Shown: one piece after another, positions 1 to 13,600 of the stretch
How the letters are laid out: every line of letters begins with the position of its first letter
How positions within the stretch are numbered: the first letter of the stretch is position 1
NCBI GenBank assembly: GCA_025055455.1
Contig: JANWXD010000006.1
Coordinates: 62,001-126,000, forward strand
DNA from: Bryobacteraceae bacterium
GTDB taxonomy: Bacteria > Acidobacteriota > Terriglobia > Bryobacterales > Bryobacteraceae
Length of the DNA stretch: 64,000 nt
Direction of reading: 5' to 3'
The notes under the pieces: generated by a model
Databases searched by the model: none
What the model was told of the DNA's origin: nothing
Seen by the model: only the letters and a program-made list of their open reading frames with translations
Translations under genes and position numbers: made by a program

Positions 1-287
1 TAGGGGTAGCTGGGGAAATCGAGCGGCGTGTGTTCGAGAATCAACTCCGGCCGGATCCGCTCCAACAGAGGCTGGATCCTCTCGTCCCGCCACAGCGCTT
101 GCGCAGCATCCGCGGCAAGCGTCCGCGTGATAACGACCCGCCCGGAGGCCATCCACTCGGACGCCACAGAAGAAGCCAGGAACGCACGAAGATCGGGGAC
201 CCCGTGGGAACTTACGAGTCGAAGGAGCCGACCATCCAGCGGGACCAGCACTCCGGCCGGATCCCGGAAGGAGAAAAGGGCCGGCAC
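1..287 (-). CDS. Class I SAM-dependent methyltransferase, N-terminal part (cut by window edge)
   Basis: Reading leftwards from a GTG at 287, directly after the TAA of the small gene at 288-428, the frame stays open for 95 codons to the window edge. It begins like a family of bacterial class I SAM-dependent methyltransferases that have a distinct N-terminal region: 'FRDPAGVLVPLDGRLLRLV' at the start and 'LDFPSYPY' near residue 90, where that family has a '(V/L)(P/D)F(P/V)SYPYEW' segment. The SAM-binding fold itself lies outside the window. The zero-gap junction with the small gene implies translational coupling. The family call is from memory of the N-terminal pattern only. Confidence 0.55.
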   Translation of the reverse strand, partial: MPALFSFRDPAGVLVPLDGRLLRLVSSHGVPDLRAFLASSVASEWMASGRVVITRTLAADAAQALWRDERIQPLLERIRPELILEHTPLDFPSYP

Positions 288-428
288 TTACTGATTCGAA
301 TCCTTCTTCTCGTTTTTGCCCCGGAACCACGACGTGAACTTGCGCACGTAGAAAAGCAATCCCACCACTCCAGCCATGAGGGCCTGCCAGAGCAGCGCGC
401 CGCTTCCAGGGTCGGTGTACAAGAGCAT
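288..428 (-). CDS. Small single-pass membrane protein (46 aa), unknown function
   Basis: A 46-residue protein starting at ATG 428. It opens 'MLLYTDPGSGALLWQ', continues with one hydrophobic segment (about residues 11-27) and ends in a basic, charged tail ('FRGKNEKKDSNQ'), so it should be a single-pass inner-membrane protein with the tail in the cytoplasm. Its stop codon directly abuts the GTG of the methyltransferase that follows, which suggests one transcript. I recognise this type of short 'DPGSG' membrane protein as a companion of such methyltransferases but know of no assigned function. Confidence 0.6.
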   Translation of the reverse strand: MLLYTDPGSGALLWQALMAGVVGLLFYVRKFTSWFRGKNEKKDSNQ

Positions 429-571
429 ACCGAAACGTCCACATTTTACTACGTCGCTGGCGGGGCACCTGCGACAACTCGGGCACGCTGGCACGGCGGG
501 CAACGGCACGGCCCAAGCGCTAGCTCCGGCGGCCGCTCGCGGGGTATCCTGAAGGGAAACATCGGTCGCGC

Positions 572-1615
572 ATGAGCCACCTGCCTTCTTATCGGAGATT
601 GCTCGCCGACGGTGAGCTGGCCCGGCGCGCGGCGGCACTCGAAGCGATGCTGGCCTCGTGCACGATCTGCCCGTGGGACTGCCGGGTCAACCGGCTGGCC
701 AACCAGACGAAGGTGTGCGTCGCGGGCTACCTCCCGATCGTGTCTTCTTGGGCGCCACATTTTGGCGAGGAGCCGGCTTTGAGCGGGACCCACCTGCCCA
801 AAGGGCAGGCCCGGGGCACGGGCAATATCTTCTTTGGCCACTGCAACCTGCGCTGCGTGTATTGCCAGAACTGGCAAATCAGCCAAAACTTTCGCGAGAC
901 CCGGCCGGGAGGCGAAGTCAGCTTCGAACGTTTAGCGGAGATCATGCTGGAGCTCCAGGCTCGCGGCTGCCACAACATCGGGCTCGTCTCGCCCACGCAC
1001 TTCGTTCCCCAGATCGTTCGGGCCGTAGAGATCGCCGCCAGGCGGGGATTGCGGCTGCCGTTGGTCTACAACACCAACGCTTACGACAGCGTAGACGTGC
1101 TGCGGCTCCTGGACGGCATCGTGGACATTTATTTGCCGGATTTGAAGTACTCCGACGACGAAGTCGGACGCGAGCTTTCCCGCATCCCGGACTACGTCGA
1201 GCGGGCGCGTGCCGCCATCGCGGAAATGTACCGCCAGACCGGCGAAGAGCTGATCCTGGACGAGCGCGGCTTGCTCCAGCGGGGCTTGGTCATCCGCCTG
1301 CTGATTCTGCCCAACGATCTGGCCGGAGTGCGGGATTCGCTGCGATGGATCCGCACGGAGCTGTCGCCTCGCGTGACGCTCAGTGTCATGACGCAGTACT
1401 TTCCGACCAACAAGGTGAGTGACGAACGATTCCCCCTGCTCAACCGGAAGATCCGGGAGCGGGAGTACGAGAAGGTGCTCGAGTGGCTGGAGGAGTTTGG
1501 CTTTGAAAACGGCTGGATCCAGCCGCTCGAGGCCGAGGCTGCCAGTTACTACCGCCCGGACTTCCGTGACCGCGAGCTACCGTTCAAAGACGCCTTGGAT
1601 TTTGTCGCCGGCTAA
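572..1615 (+). CDS. Radical SAM protein, PflX/pyruvate-formate-lyase-activase-like (COG1313 type)
   Basis: 347 aa. The radical SAM cluster motif CxxxCxxC is at about residues 92-99 ('GHCNLRCVYCQNW'), preceded by a second cysteine group ('CTICPWDCRVNR', about residues 30-41) and another Cys at about 49, typical of the PflX/COG1313 family. 'LPLVYNTNAYDSVDVLRLLDG' type segments and 'DIYLPDLKYSDDE' in the middle fit this family. These are PFL-activase relatives of unknown substrate; no glycyl radical enzyme is nearby, so activation of a neighbour is not supported. Start ATG 572 leaves a usual length. It is divergent from the small membrane protein gene. Confidence 0.8.
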   Translation: MSHLPSYRRLLADGELARRAAALEAMLASCTICPWDCRVNRLANQTKVCVAGYLPIVSSWAPHFGEEPALSGTHLPKGQARGTGNIFFGHCNLRCVYCQNWQISQNFRETRPGGEVSFERLAEIMLELQARGCHNIGLVSPTHFVPQIVRAVEIAARRGLRLPLVYNTNAYDSVDVLRLLDGIVDIYLPDLKYSDDEVGRELSRIPDYVERARAAIAEMYRQTGEELILDERGLLQRGLVIRLLILPNDLAGVRDSLRWIRTELSPRVTLSVMTQYFPTNKVSDERFPLLNRKIREREYEKVLEWLEEFGFENGWIQPLEAEAASYYRPDFRDRELPFKDALDFVAG

Positions 1616-1650
1616 CCCCGAGGTTGGCGACCTTCGCCGTGGCAGGGAGA

Positions 1651-2610
1651 TCAATCCGCGAACATCCCATCGAACAGCGCGGTGCTGAGGTAGCGTTCGC
1701 CGGAGTCCGGGAAGATGGCGACGATGGTCTTGCCCTCGAAGGCGGGGTCGAAGGCCAGGCGGGTGGCGACGGCGGCGGCGGCCCCACAGGAGATCCCTGA
1801 GAGAATTCCTTCCTCGCGCGCCAGACGGCGGGCGAACTCGAAGGCCTCGTCGTTGGTCACCGTCTCGACGCGATCCACCATGGACAGGTCCAAGGTGTCC
1901 GGGATGAAGCCCGCTCCGATGCCTTGGATCATGTGGGGCCCGGGCCGCAGGGGCTGGCCGCGCAGCGTCTGAGTGATCACCGGGCTGGAGGCCGGCTCCA
2001 CCCCCACCGAGAGAATCGGCTTGCCTTGGGCGAGCTTGATGTAGCGCGAGACGCCCGTGATCGTGCCCCCGGTGCCAATGCCCGCCACCAGCACGTCCAC
2101 CGCCCCGCCGGTGTCCTCCCAGATCTCGGGACCGGTGGTCTTGAAATGAATCTCCGGGTTTGCCGGGTTCTTGAACTGCTGGAGCATGACGTAGCGGTCC
2201 GGATCGGAGGCGACGATCTCCTCAGCCTTAGCGATGGCGCCTTTCATGCCGAGCGAGGCGTCGGTGAGCACGAGCTTCGCGCCGAAGGCTCTCAGGATTT
2301 TCTGACGCTCGACCGAATAGCTCTCCGGCATAGTCAGCGTCACGGGATAGCCCCGCGCGGCGCCGACAAAGGCCAGGGAGATCCCGGTATTGCCGCTGGT
2401 GGGCTCGATGATTTCCTTGCCCGGTTTGAGCACGCCGCGCTTTTCGGCATCCCAAACCATCGCCGCTCCGATGCGGCACTTGACCGAGTAGCCGGGATTG
2501 CGCCCCTCGATCTTGGCCAGCACGGTGGCGTAAGCCCCTTTTGTGATCCGGTTGAGTCTCACGAGGGGCGTGCGACCGATGCTGAAGGAATTGTCGTCAA
2601 AAACCGCCAA
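1651..2610 (-). CDS. cysK: Cysteine synthase A (O-acetylserine sulfhydrylase)
   Basis: 319 aa PLP enzyme making cysteine from O-acetylserine and sulfide. '[12 protein letters not shown]' near the N-terminus, '[12 protein letters not shown]' (substrate loop), '[14 protein letters not shown]' (PLP phosphate loop) and '[15 protein letters not shown]' are all present. The PLP lysine is expected in the 'NPGYSVKCR' segment. The frame is open far upstream, but an AGGAGG at 2622-2617 is followed by three TTG codons; the third (2610) has 6-nt spacing and gives the family-typical start '[12 protein letters not shown]'. It lies 79 bp downstream of an Rrf2-type regulator on the same strand, an arrangement that suggests CymR-like control of cysteine synthesis. 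Confidence 0.92.
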   Translation of the reverse strand: MAVFDDNSFSIGRTPLVRLNRITKGAYATVLAKIEGRNPGYSVKCRIGAAMVWDAEKRGVLKPGKEIIEPTSGNTGISLAFVGAARGYPVTLTMPESYSVERQKILRAFGAKLVLTDASLGMKGAIAKAEEIVASDPDRYVMLQQFKNPANPEIHFKTTGPEIWEDTGGAVDVLVAGIGTGGTITGVSRYIKLAQGKPILSVGVEPASSPVITQTLRGQPLRPGPHMIQGIGAGFIPDTLDLSMVDRVETVTNDEAFEFARRLAREEGILSGISCGAAAAVATRLAFDPAFEGKTIVAIFPDSGERYLSTALFDGMFAD

Positions 2611-2689
2611 CAACAACCTCCTCGGATTCTCGACGCCGATTCCCCACTGTCGGGCCACGCGGCACGGGCCGGACACGGAGCGGCACAGC

Positions 2690-3130
2690 CTAAATCTCCC
2701 ACATGGGAACGTACTGGGCGCGCTTCTGAGCCCAGTCGCGAGCCAATTCGGCAAAGGTGGTGCGATCCAGGATGGCGGAAACCGCTCGATCCACGCTTCG
2801 CCACAGTTCGGTGAAAGGCGTCTCCTCGCGGCCGCGCCGGCGCGCCCCGCGCGAGCCTTCGCCCGCCGGCCCTTCAATATGGCGCAGGACTTCTCCCACC
2901 GTGATGGTCTCCGGGGGACGGGCCAGCAGGTAGCCGCCCTCAGCCCCGCGCCGCGACTCCACAAATCCCCCTTGCTTGAGATTGGCCAGAATCAGCTCCA
3001 GAAACTTCTGAGGAATCCGCTGACGGCGGGCGATCTCAGCGATCTTGACCGGCGCGCCCTGGGGCTGGGTGGCCAGATCAAAGACCGCCTGCAAGGCATA
3101 CTGGCCCTTGACCGAAATCTTCGGGACCAC
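2690..3130 (-). CDS. Rrf2-family transcriptional regulator, CymR-like
   Basis: 146 aa. The N-terminal winged helix '[16 protein letters not shown]', the recognition region '[19 protein letters not shown]' and the wing '[14 protein letters not shown]' are classic Rrf2 features. The protein contains no cysteine at all, so it cannot carry the Fe-S cluster of IscR or RsrR types. This, and its position directly upstream of cysK, favour a CymR-like cysteine/sulfur regulator (in Bacillus, CymR works in complex with CysK). The GTG start at 3130 precedes the conserved '[10 protein letters not shown]' by three residues; its ribosome-binding site is weak. Effector and targets are inferred. Confidence 0.85.
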   Translation of the reverse strand: MVPKISVKGQYALQAVFDLATQPQGAPVKIAEIARRQRIPQKFLELILANLKQGGFVESRRGAEGGYLLARPPETITVGEVLRHIEGPAGEGSRGARRRGREETPFTELWRSVDRAVSAILDRTTFAELARDWAQKRAQYVPMWEI

Positions 3131-3198
3131 CTGGAATCACCACGTCCTGAGTAGAGATTAGCACAAGCCGCTGCGATTCCACGCGCCCGGGGAGTCGG

Positions 3199-6099
3199 TC
3201 AAGCCTGGAACAAGCGGTCGAAGAATTCTCGGGTGCGGAGCTGGATCTGGGCTAGCTCCACATCGAGCGGCTGATCGTGGAGGTGCTGAGGCGTCCAGCG
3301 GCACACCAGTTCCTGGAGATTGTCGAGCTGCGCTGGGGCGGTGGGCAGGCTGCCTTCCGCGTGTCCGGTGGAAACGCGCAGGCCATGGTCCACGGCGCGA
3401 TAGAAAGTGGCGGCGTCACGAAGGAAATCGGCGTCGGCCCGCTCGAGGTGTCCCATCTTTTCGATGACGTCAATACGGGCGGGAGTATTGAGAACTTTGT
3501 AGAAGATACCAGCGCCCTTCAGCCGCAGATACATCAGAGCGAAGTCGATGTCGTAGTAGCCGCCGCGGCCAGCCTTCAGCGGATTGGCCGGTCCCTGCTC
3601 TCTCTCCAGCCGCATGCGCATCTGCGCCAGTTGCTTGCGAGAACGGCCGCTTTGACCATAGCGCCGCCAGTCGATGTCCTGCAGCTCGTGTAGGAATTCG
3701 GTCCCGCGCTCGATGTCGCCTGCCACCGTGCGCGATTTCATGTAGGTAATGCCTTCCCACGCTTCCGCGTGTTTGGCGAAATACTCCTTGTAGCCCCGCT
3801 CGAGCTGGACCAAGGGGCCCTCCCGGCCATTCGGACGCAGGCGCGTGTCCACGGCGAACATCACGCCCTGGCCGGTGTAGGCGGTGAGCAGGTCGATGAT
3901 CCGCTCCGCGACGCGCGTCCAGAACCGCATTTCGGCGCTGTCCGCATCGGGGAGGATGAAAACCAGATCGGCGTCGGATGCCAGGTCGAACTCGAGCATG
4001 CCGAGCCGGCCTAGAGCGACCACCAGCATCTGGTCCCGGGGCCGGTAGCTCGACGTCACGGGCGGGTGCGCAGCCAGCACGTGCTCGATGGCCATCCGGT
4101 ACACGACGCGGATCACGGCATCGGCCAGCTCGGAGGTGCGCTCGAGCGTCGTAAAGATGGGTGCTTGGAGGCAAATGCTTTCGGCCTGGATCCGGAACAT
4201 CTGGCGCTGAAAAAAGCGCCGCAGTTCGGAGATGTCGCGCGCGGCGCCGGCCATTTCGTCGAAGGGGGGACGCTCCGCGGGATGTTCGCGGACTCTCTTG
4301 AGCTCTGCGAGCAGCTCCGGCGTGCGGATCAACTGTTCCGCAAAGTATGGGCTGTGTTCGAACAGATCGAGGATCCAGCGGGCGAGGGTGGCATCTCCAT
4401 CCAGCCAGCCGAGCCACTCGGGCCGGTCCAAAACTTTCTCCAGGAAGTGCTCAAGGTAGCGCTGTCCCCGCTCCAAGCGTCCCGCCGCCACTACAGCAGC
4501 CAGCCGCGGCGCACGTTGGTCCAGGAATCGGACGAGGTTGCTCGCCGGGGGTTCTACGGCGACCATGCCCGCCTCGGCAACCGTCTGAGAGGCCACGGCG
4601 CCGTAGTAGATCGGCTGCTGCGCGTGAATCACCCGCTCGTAAATCTCTTGCACCTCCTCGAGATGATGATTGAGCCGCTGGAGCAGTAGGGAAGCCGACG
4701 GGCTCGATCCCATCAACGAGGGCGGCATCTTGCGGGCGAGAATTTCCAGCTCCTCCGGATCGGAGGGCAAGGTATGCGTCTGTCGGTCTTCGTCGAACTG
4801 CAGCCGGTGTTCCAAATGCCGGAGGAACTGGTAAGCCGTGGCGAGGCGCGAGTACTCCGAATCCGACAGTAGGTCTTTGTCCCGGAGGCGCGCCAAAGCC
4901 AGCAGCGTGCCTCCATGGCGCACCCAGGGTTCTCGGCCGCCGTGGAGCCGCTGGAGGCACTGAACCAGAAATTCGATGTCCCGGATGCCTCCCCGCGCGA
5001 GCTTGATGTCCATGTCGGAGAGGTTCTTGCGCCGGGCGGCGAGCTTTTCGCTGATCCGGTCGCGCGTGGCGGCCAGGGCCTCTACCGCGGAAAAATCCAG
5101 GGTGGTGGCGTAGATCAGCGGCTCGACGAACTCCAGAAACTCGCGGCCGACCCAGCGGTCTCCTGCCGCCACCCGCGCCTTGATGAGCATCTGCAACTCC
5201 CAATCGCGCGCTCGGGTCCGGTAGTAGTGTTTTGCCCCGTCCAGCGAGACGCAGACTTCGCCCCACCGGCCCTCCGGCCGTAGCCGCAGGTCCACGCGGT
5301 AACACATCCCCTCCGAAGTATAAGTCGAGAGTAACTCGGTGTAGTGGTTGGCGACCTTTTTGAAAAATTCCTTGTTACTGATGCGCACCGGGCCGTCCGT
5401 CTCGCCGTTCGCTTCATAAAGGAACATCAGATCGATGTCGGAGCTGTAGTTGAGACCGCGGCCGCCCAACTTACCCAGCGCGATGACGGCGAAACCGCTT
5501 TCCCTCCGCTCATCGCCGGGCGCCGTACATAGGGGCGCGCCGTGCCGGCGGACCAAGTCCTGACGGATCCGCCGGAGGACCACCTCCAGGACGGCGTCGG
5601 CCAAGTTGGACAACTCCTCGGTGGCTTCGGCCAGCGTGGCAAAGCCCAGGACGTCGCGCAGCAGGATGCGCAGAATCTGCCGGCGCCGGAAAACGGCCAA
5701 ACACCGAGGTTCCGGAACGCCAGGCATACTGAGAATCCGCTCCAGGCGTTCTCGGTACTCCTCCGGGGAGAGCATGCGGTGCATTTCCGGGCTGCCGGCC
5801 AGCTCCTCGAGCCACTCGGGGTGTTTGACAAGTTCCTCCGAAAGAAAGCGACTGTAGGCAAAGACCGTGACGAGATACTGCAGACCCGAGGCGGATGCGC
5901 TCAGGCGGAGGAAGGAGTCCGGGTGCTCGGCGCGCAACCGGTCGAGGTAATGGAGAGCTTCGTCGGGATCCGGGCAGGCCGCCAACAGGCTTTGCAGGCG
6001 GACCCGAACCCCCTCGGGCAGCTCCGCAGCTAGGGAAGCGACCCGGGCCGCGGCGCGATCCGGGTCGCGAAACTTCACCGCCTCCAAAAGGTGCTGCAT
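3199..6099 (-). CDS. glnE: Bifunctional glutamine synthetase adenylyltransferase/adenylyl-removing enzyme
   Basis: 966 aa, the full family length. Two nucleotidyltransferase domains are visible: an N-terminal adenylyl-removing domain with 'LGKLGGRGLNYSSDIDLMF' around residues 208-226 and a C-terminal adenylyl-transferring domain with 'LGRLGMLEFDLASDADLVF' near residue 700, each with the paired metal-binding aspartates. A helical region lies between and another follows each domain. GlnE adds or removes AMP on the regulatory tyrosine of type I glutamine synthetase in response to PII. It is 67 bp downstream of glnA on the same strand, so enzyme and target are probably cotranscribed. No PII gene is in the window. 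Confidence 0.95.
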   Translation of the reverse strand: MQHLLEAVKFRDPDRAAARVASLAAELPEGVRVRLQSLLAACPDPDEALHYLDRLRAEHPDSFLRLSASASGLQYLVTVFAYSRFLSEELVKHPEWLEELAGSPEMHRMLSPEEYRERLERILSMPGVPEPRCLAVFRRRQILRILLRDVLGFATLAEATEELSNLADAVLEVVLRRIRQDLVRRHGAPLCTAPGDERRESGFAVIALGKLGGRGLNYSSDIDLMFLYEANGETDGPVRISNKEFFKKVANHYTELLSTYTSEGMCYRVDLRLRPEGRWGEVCVSLDGAKHYYRTRARDWELQMLIKARVAAGDRWVGREFLEFVEPLIYATTLDFSAVEALAATRDRISEKLAARRKNLSDMDIKLARGGIRDIEFLVQCLQRLHGGREPWVRHGGTLLALARLRDKDLLSDSEYSRLATAYQFLRHLEHRLQFDEDRQTHTLPSDPEELEILARKMPPSLMGSSPSASLLLQRLNHHLEEVQEIYERVIHAQQPIYYGAVASQTVAEAGMVAVEPPASNLVRFLDQRAPRLAAVVAAGRLERGQRYLEHFLEKVLDRPEWLGWLDGDATLARWILDLFEHSPYFAEQLIRTPELLAELKRVREHPAERPPFDEMAGAARDISELRRFFQRQMFRIQAESICLQAPIFTTLERTSELADAVIRVVYRMAIEHVLAAHPPVTSSYRPRDQMLVVALGRLGMLEFDLASDADLVFILPDADSAEMRFWTRVAERIIDLLTAYTGQGVMFAVDTRLRPNGREGPLVQLERGYKEYFAKHAEAWEGITYMKSRTVAGDIERGTEFLHELQDIDWRRYGQSGRSRKQLAQMRMRLEREQGPANPLKAGRGGYYDIDFALMYLRLKGAGIFYKVLNTPARIDVIEKMGHLERADADFLRDAATFYRAVDHGLRVSTGHAEGSLPTAPAQLDNLQELVCRWTPQHLHDQPLDVELAQIQLRTREFFDRLFQA

Positions 6100-6166
6100 C
6101 CCGCGCGAGAGCCGGCTGGCCCGCTGGTGCGATTATACCCTGTGCCGGGTGCCAGGCGGCGCGGGA

Positions 6167-7576
6167 TCAGATGTCGTAATAGAGCGCAAACTCGTAGGGG
6201 TGCGGCCGAAGGCGGACGGCGTCGGCCTCGTTCTTTCGTTTGTAGTTGATGTAGGTCTCGAGCAGCTCCTCGGTGAACACGTCACCCTTGAGCAGGAAAT
6301 CGTGATCCTCTTCTAGGCAGTCCAGCGCCTCTTCGAGGGAAGCGGGCATGGAGGGTACGTTCTTCAATTCCTCCGGGCTGAGGTCATAGATGTCCTTGTC
6401 CAGGGGCTCGCCAGGGTCGATCTTGTTCAACACCCCGTCCAATCCGGCCATGGTCATAGCGGCAAAGGCGAGGTACGGATTGCAAGAGGGATCCGGGGGA
6501 CGGAACTCGATGCGCTTGGCCTTCGGATTGGCTGAGTACATTGGGATGCGCACTGCCGCGGAGCGGTTACGCCGCGAGTAGGCCAGATTGACGGGCGCTT
6601 CATAGCCCGGCACCAGCCGCTTGTAACTGTTGGTCGTGGGCGCAATGATGGCGGAAAGCGCCCGGGCGTGCTTGAGCAGGCCGCCGATGTACCACAACGC
6701 CAGTTGGCTCAAACCCGCATAGCAGTCTCCCGCAAATAGAGGCTGGCCGTCCTTCCACAAGCTCTGGTGGGTGTGCATCCCGCTGCCGTTGTCGCCGAAG
6801 ATGGGCTTCGGCATGAAGGTCACAGTCTTGCCGTACTGGTTGGCCACGTTGCGGACGATGTACTTGTACAGCATCATGTTGTCGGCCGCCCGGACTAGCG
6901 TGTCGTAGCGCTGGTCAATTTCCGCCTGGCCCCCGGTGGCCACCTCGTGATGGTGGCATTCGATCTTCATGCCGCAGCGCTCCATGGTCTGCACCATCTC
7001 GCTGCGCAGGTCCTGGTAGTGATCCGTAGGCGGAACCGGGAAATATCCTTCCTTGTAACGCGGCCGGTAGCCGAGGTTGTTGGTCTCGCGCCCGGAGTTC
7101 CAGCGGCCTTCCTCGGCGTCGATGAAATAAAAACCGCAATGTTCGTTCTGGTCGAAGCGAATGTTATCGAAGATGAAGAACTCCGCCTCCGCTCCGAAAT
7201 AAGCGGTGTCGGCGACGCCGCTGTTGCGCAGGTACATCTCGGCCTTCTTGGCGATCCACCGCGGGTCGCGCTCGTAGTGCTGGCGCGTAATGGGATCGAT
7301 CACGTCCGAGATCATGACGAGCGTGGGAATCTCGGCGAAGGGATCCATGAACGCCGTGGTCGGATCGGGCACCAGTAGCATGTCGCTTTCGTGGATCACG
7401 GCCCAGCCGCGGATGCTCGATCCGTCGAAGCCGAAGCCTTCTTCGAAGGATTCGAGCGTAAGCTCGCCGATGGGATAGGAGACGTGATGGGTAAGCCCAG
7501 GCAGGTCGGTGAAGCGCAAGTCCACCTGCTTGGCGTCGTTTTTCTTGGCAAATTCGAGTACTTCCTTGGGACTCAT
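6167..7576 (-). CDS. glnA: Glutamine synthetase, type I
   Basis: 469 aa. Makes glutamine from glutamate, ammonia and ATP in the cytoplasm. '[10 protein letters not shown]' (N-terminal signature), '[10 protein letters not shown]' (metal ligands), '[11 protein letters not shown]' (active-site His), 'NRSAAVRIP' and '[12 protein letters not shown]' are present. Tyr397 in '[10 protein letters not shown]' is at the same position as the adenylylated tyrosine of the Escherichia coli enzyme, matching the glnE gene downstream. The start is ATG 7576 with GGAGG four bases upstream; a TTG one codon earlier is too close to that site. A TTGACC-N17-TATGCT promoter lies about 50 bp upstream. Confidence 0.97.
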   Translation of the reverse strand: MSPKEVLEFAKKNDAKQVDLRFTDLPGLTHHVSYPIGELTLESFEEGFGFDGSSIRGWAVIHESDMLLVPDPTTAFMDPFAEIPTLVMISDVIDPITRQHYERDPRWIAKKAEMYLRNSGVADTAYFGAEAEFFIFDNIRFDQNEHCGFYFIDAEEGRWNSGRETNNLGYRPRYKEGYFPVPPTDHYQDLRSEMVQTMERCGMKIECHHHEVATGGQAEIDQRYDTLVRAADNMMLYKYIVRNVANQYGKTVTFMPKPIFGDNGSGMHTHQSLWKDGQPLFAGDCYAGLSQLALWYIGGLLKHARALSAIIAPTTNSYKRLVPGYEAPVNLAYSRRNRSAAVRIPMYSANPKAKRIEFRPPDPSCNPYLAFAAMTMAGLDGVLNKIDPGEPLDKDIYDLSPEELKNVPSMPASLEEALDCLEEDHDFLLKGDVFTEELLETYINYKRKNEADAVRLRPHPYEFALYYDI

Positions 7577-7633
7577 CAATCCTCCGTGGATGGATACAAT
7601 AACTCTCAGGCCGGCGCAGCCTTAACGATCCTC

Positions 7634-7662
7634 AGCATATCGAAGGTTCCCGCGCGGGTCAA
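7634..7662 (-). promoter_or_regulatory. Sigma-70-type promoter of glnA-glnE
   Basis: On the minus strand TTGACC (7662-7657) is followed, after exactly 17 bp, by TATGCT (7639-7634). Transcription would start near 7627 and give a leader of about 50 bases before the glnA ATG. No sigma-54 GG-N10-GC element was noticed in this gap, so basal housekeeping expression is likely. Confidence 0.7.
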
Positions 7663-7726
7663 ATAGAAAAAAGTGATCGGGCGACAAACAAAAGCGAATG
7701 AGGCCGCCTGTGGCGGGATCTGAGCC

Positions 7727-10607
<2,881 letters not shown>

Positions 10608-10659
10608 CTACACGACTACGGCCACGACATGTTGCGCGGATCCGGATGACGAAACGGTC

Positions 10660-13600
10660 ATGTTCAAACAGACGCCGCGGCCGAGCCTCTTGATAGTGTT
10701 TCTTCTGGCGGGGTGCCTAGCGCAGGTTCTCCGCTGCCAGTCGCGCACGAGCGGCATCTCGGGAACGGTCCGAGATGAAAGCGGCGCGCCCGTCCCCGGC
10801 GCCCGCATCCGTGCGCAGAACGCCTCGACGGGCGCGATCCATCACGCCGAAACCGACAGCAGCGGCTTCTTCCGCCTGGCGGCTCTCGAGCTGGGCGCGT
10901 ACGAAGTTTCCGCCTCCAAGGCAAGCTTCCAAACCGCCGTCATCCCCAGCGTGATGCTGGAACTGGATCGCGAAGCGGTGGTCCATTTCCGGCTCCGGAC
11001 GGGCGAGCTTTACCACCGGGTGACCGTGACGGCCGAAGCTTGGCTGGTGGAAGCGACAGCCTCGGCGGTTTCCAGCCGGGCGGATTCGAAAACGATCGAG
11101 GAGCTGCCGCTCAACGGGCGCGACTACGTGCAACTCGCCACGTTGCAACCCGGCGCCGCCGTGGCCCGGGGGCAATACCGGAACGTCAATAACGGCTTTG
11201 GGATCCAACTGAGTTTCTCCGGCTCGCGCCCTTACCAGAACCATTTCCAGCTCGATGGGGTCAGCCTGACCTCTTACAGCGGCTCCACGCCGGCGAGCAT
11301 CAACGGAGTCAACCTCGGCGCCGAGGCGATCCGCGAGCTCAGTGTGCTCTCCAGCGTCTATAGCGCTCAATACGGACGGGCGGCCGGAGGTGTCGTCCAC
11401 GCGGCCACCCGCTCGGGCGGCAACCAACTGCGGGGCAGCCTTTTCTATTTCCACCGCAACGACAATTTCGACGCCCGTAACTTTTTCGACGGCGCGGAGC
11501 CACCGGAGTTCCGCCGGCACCAGTTTGGCAGTTCGGCGGGCGGACCCATCGTCCGACAACGTGCGTTCTTCTTCGGCAGTTACGAGGGATTTCGCGAACT
11601 GCGAGGAAATACTGCGATCGACACGACCTTGAGCGACGAAGCACGACGGGGCAACCTGGTCGCGGGGCGTGTGACGATCGATCCGGCCGTGGCGAAATTT
11701 CTCGCCTTCTATCCGCGGCCCAACGCGACGGTGCTCGGCGATACAGGGCTGTTTGTCTATCCCAACGACGAGGCCGGCCGCCAGGACTTCGCCAGCCTCC
11801 GCGTGGATCACCACCACTCGGACCACGACAGGCTGTTCCTGCGCTACACCCTGGATGACGGGCGCCGGAGCAACGACACGGCCTTTGGGCTCGGACGGCG
11901 TCAGGCGAGCACGCGCTGGCAGTCGGTAGCCGTGGAGCACTCGCGGATCCTTTCGCCGACACTGTGGAACACGGCCCGGTTCGGGTTCTTGCGTTCCCAC
12001 ACCGTCGGCGGGCGCACGGTCACAAAAGTACCGGCGACGGACGAACCCGAAGCAGCGTTCCTGCCCGGGGCGCGGTCTGCCGGAGTCATCCTCGTTCCGG
12101 GGCTGACCGATTTCCCGGGCGGATCGGGAGCTCTGGATACCGACATCCATGCGTTCAATTCCTTTCAATTCACCGAGGATCTGGCGTGGCTCCGAGGGCG
12201 CACCAGCCTCAAGCTGGGAGGCCGACTGGAACGCATCCGGTTCAACACCGACAGCCAGAGCACGAGCCGGGGCGAATATCGCTTCCGAACGCTGGCCGAT
12301 TTCCTGCGCAATCTTCCGGAGCGTTTCCGGGCCCAACTGCCCGGTTCCGACACGGTGCGCGGACACCGTCAGTGGATCCCAGCCTGGTATGTGCAAGCCA
12401 GCCTCCCGCTGGCGGCACGCCTGACGCTGGACGCCGGAATGCGGCACGAATGGGCCAGCGTGCCGACCGAGGTGAACGGCAAAGTGGCTAATTTGGAAAC
12501 CCTCACGAGCCCAGAGGTGCGCGTGGGAGATCCTCTGTTTGCCAACCCGTCGCTCGAGAATTTTTCGCCGCGAGTGGGCCTAGCCTGGGACGTGTGGGGC
12601 GATGGCCGGACCGTTCTTCGCGGAGGCTACGGACGCTTTCCGGACCTGATCCTCGTGCACTTTATCTTGCAATCCGGCGTGCGCAATCCGCCGTTTTTCC
12701 TCCGGGGAGTGGCTCGCGGATTGCCTCAAGGCGCGTTTCCAAAGGGGGGATTTCCGGCTTTGGTGGCAGGCGGTACACGCGAGTACCAAGTCGAGCGCCT
12801 CGAGCCCAAACCGCGGCAGCCGTTGGTGCACCATTGGAACTTCCAGATCGAACAGCGCCTGCCTGCGGACTGGACCCTGCGGCTCGCTTACGTCGGGTCG
12901 CGCGGGCGAAACCTCTCCTCGGTGACCGAAGACGCCAATCTGGTGACTCCGATCCAGCTCGCGGACGGCCGACTGTTCTTTCCAGCCGACGGCCCCCGGC
13001 TCAACCCCCACTTTAGCCAGATTCGGAATCGTGCTTTCGATGCCGAGTCCTTTTACCACGGTTTGCAAGCACAGTTGCGGCGCCGTTTCGGCCCGCACCT
13101 CCACGGGCAGCTGTCGTACACGTTTTCCAAAAGCATTGACGACAGCTCGAATTTCTTCCTGGCCACGGAAGGGGACAACGCCATGGCGTTGCCGCTCAAT
13201 GGTAGTCCGAGGTTCAACCGCGGACTTTCTGCCCATGACGTCCGCCACCACGTGGCCGCCACCGCCATGTGGGACCTGCCACAGCCGGGCGGCCCAGCGC
13301 GGAGCATCTTCGGAGGCTGGCGGCTTGGCCTGATCGCGACCTACGGTTCTGGCTTGCCTTTTTCGGCACGACTGGGCTACGACGCGGCCCGGACGAAAAC
13401 GGCGCGGGCGGATTTCCGTTCCGGTCAGCGTCCCGACTTGGCCCCGGGCGCCAGCCCCAATCCCGTCACCGGGGATCCGCAGCGCTGGGTGGACGTCAAT
13501 GCCTTCCGGAGACCGCAACCGGGCTTCTTGGGCAACCTGGGCCGCAACACAATCATCGGGCCGGACTGGGCAACGCTGGACGGAGCCTTGATCAAGCGAT

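Noticed and set aside
2611-2964. N-terminal extension of cysK
   Set aside because: It overlaps the Rrf2 gene and an AGGAGG directly precedes the TTG start at 2610.
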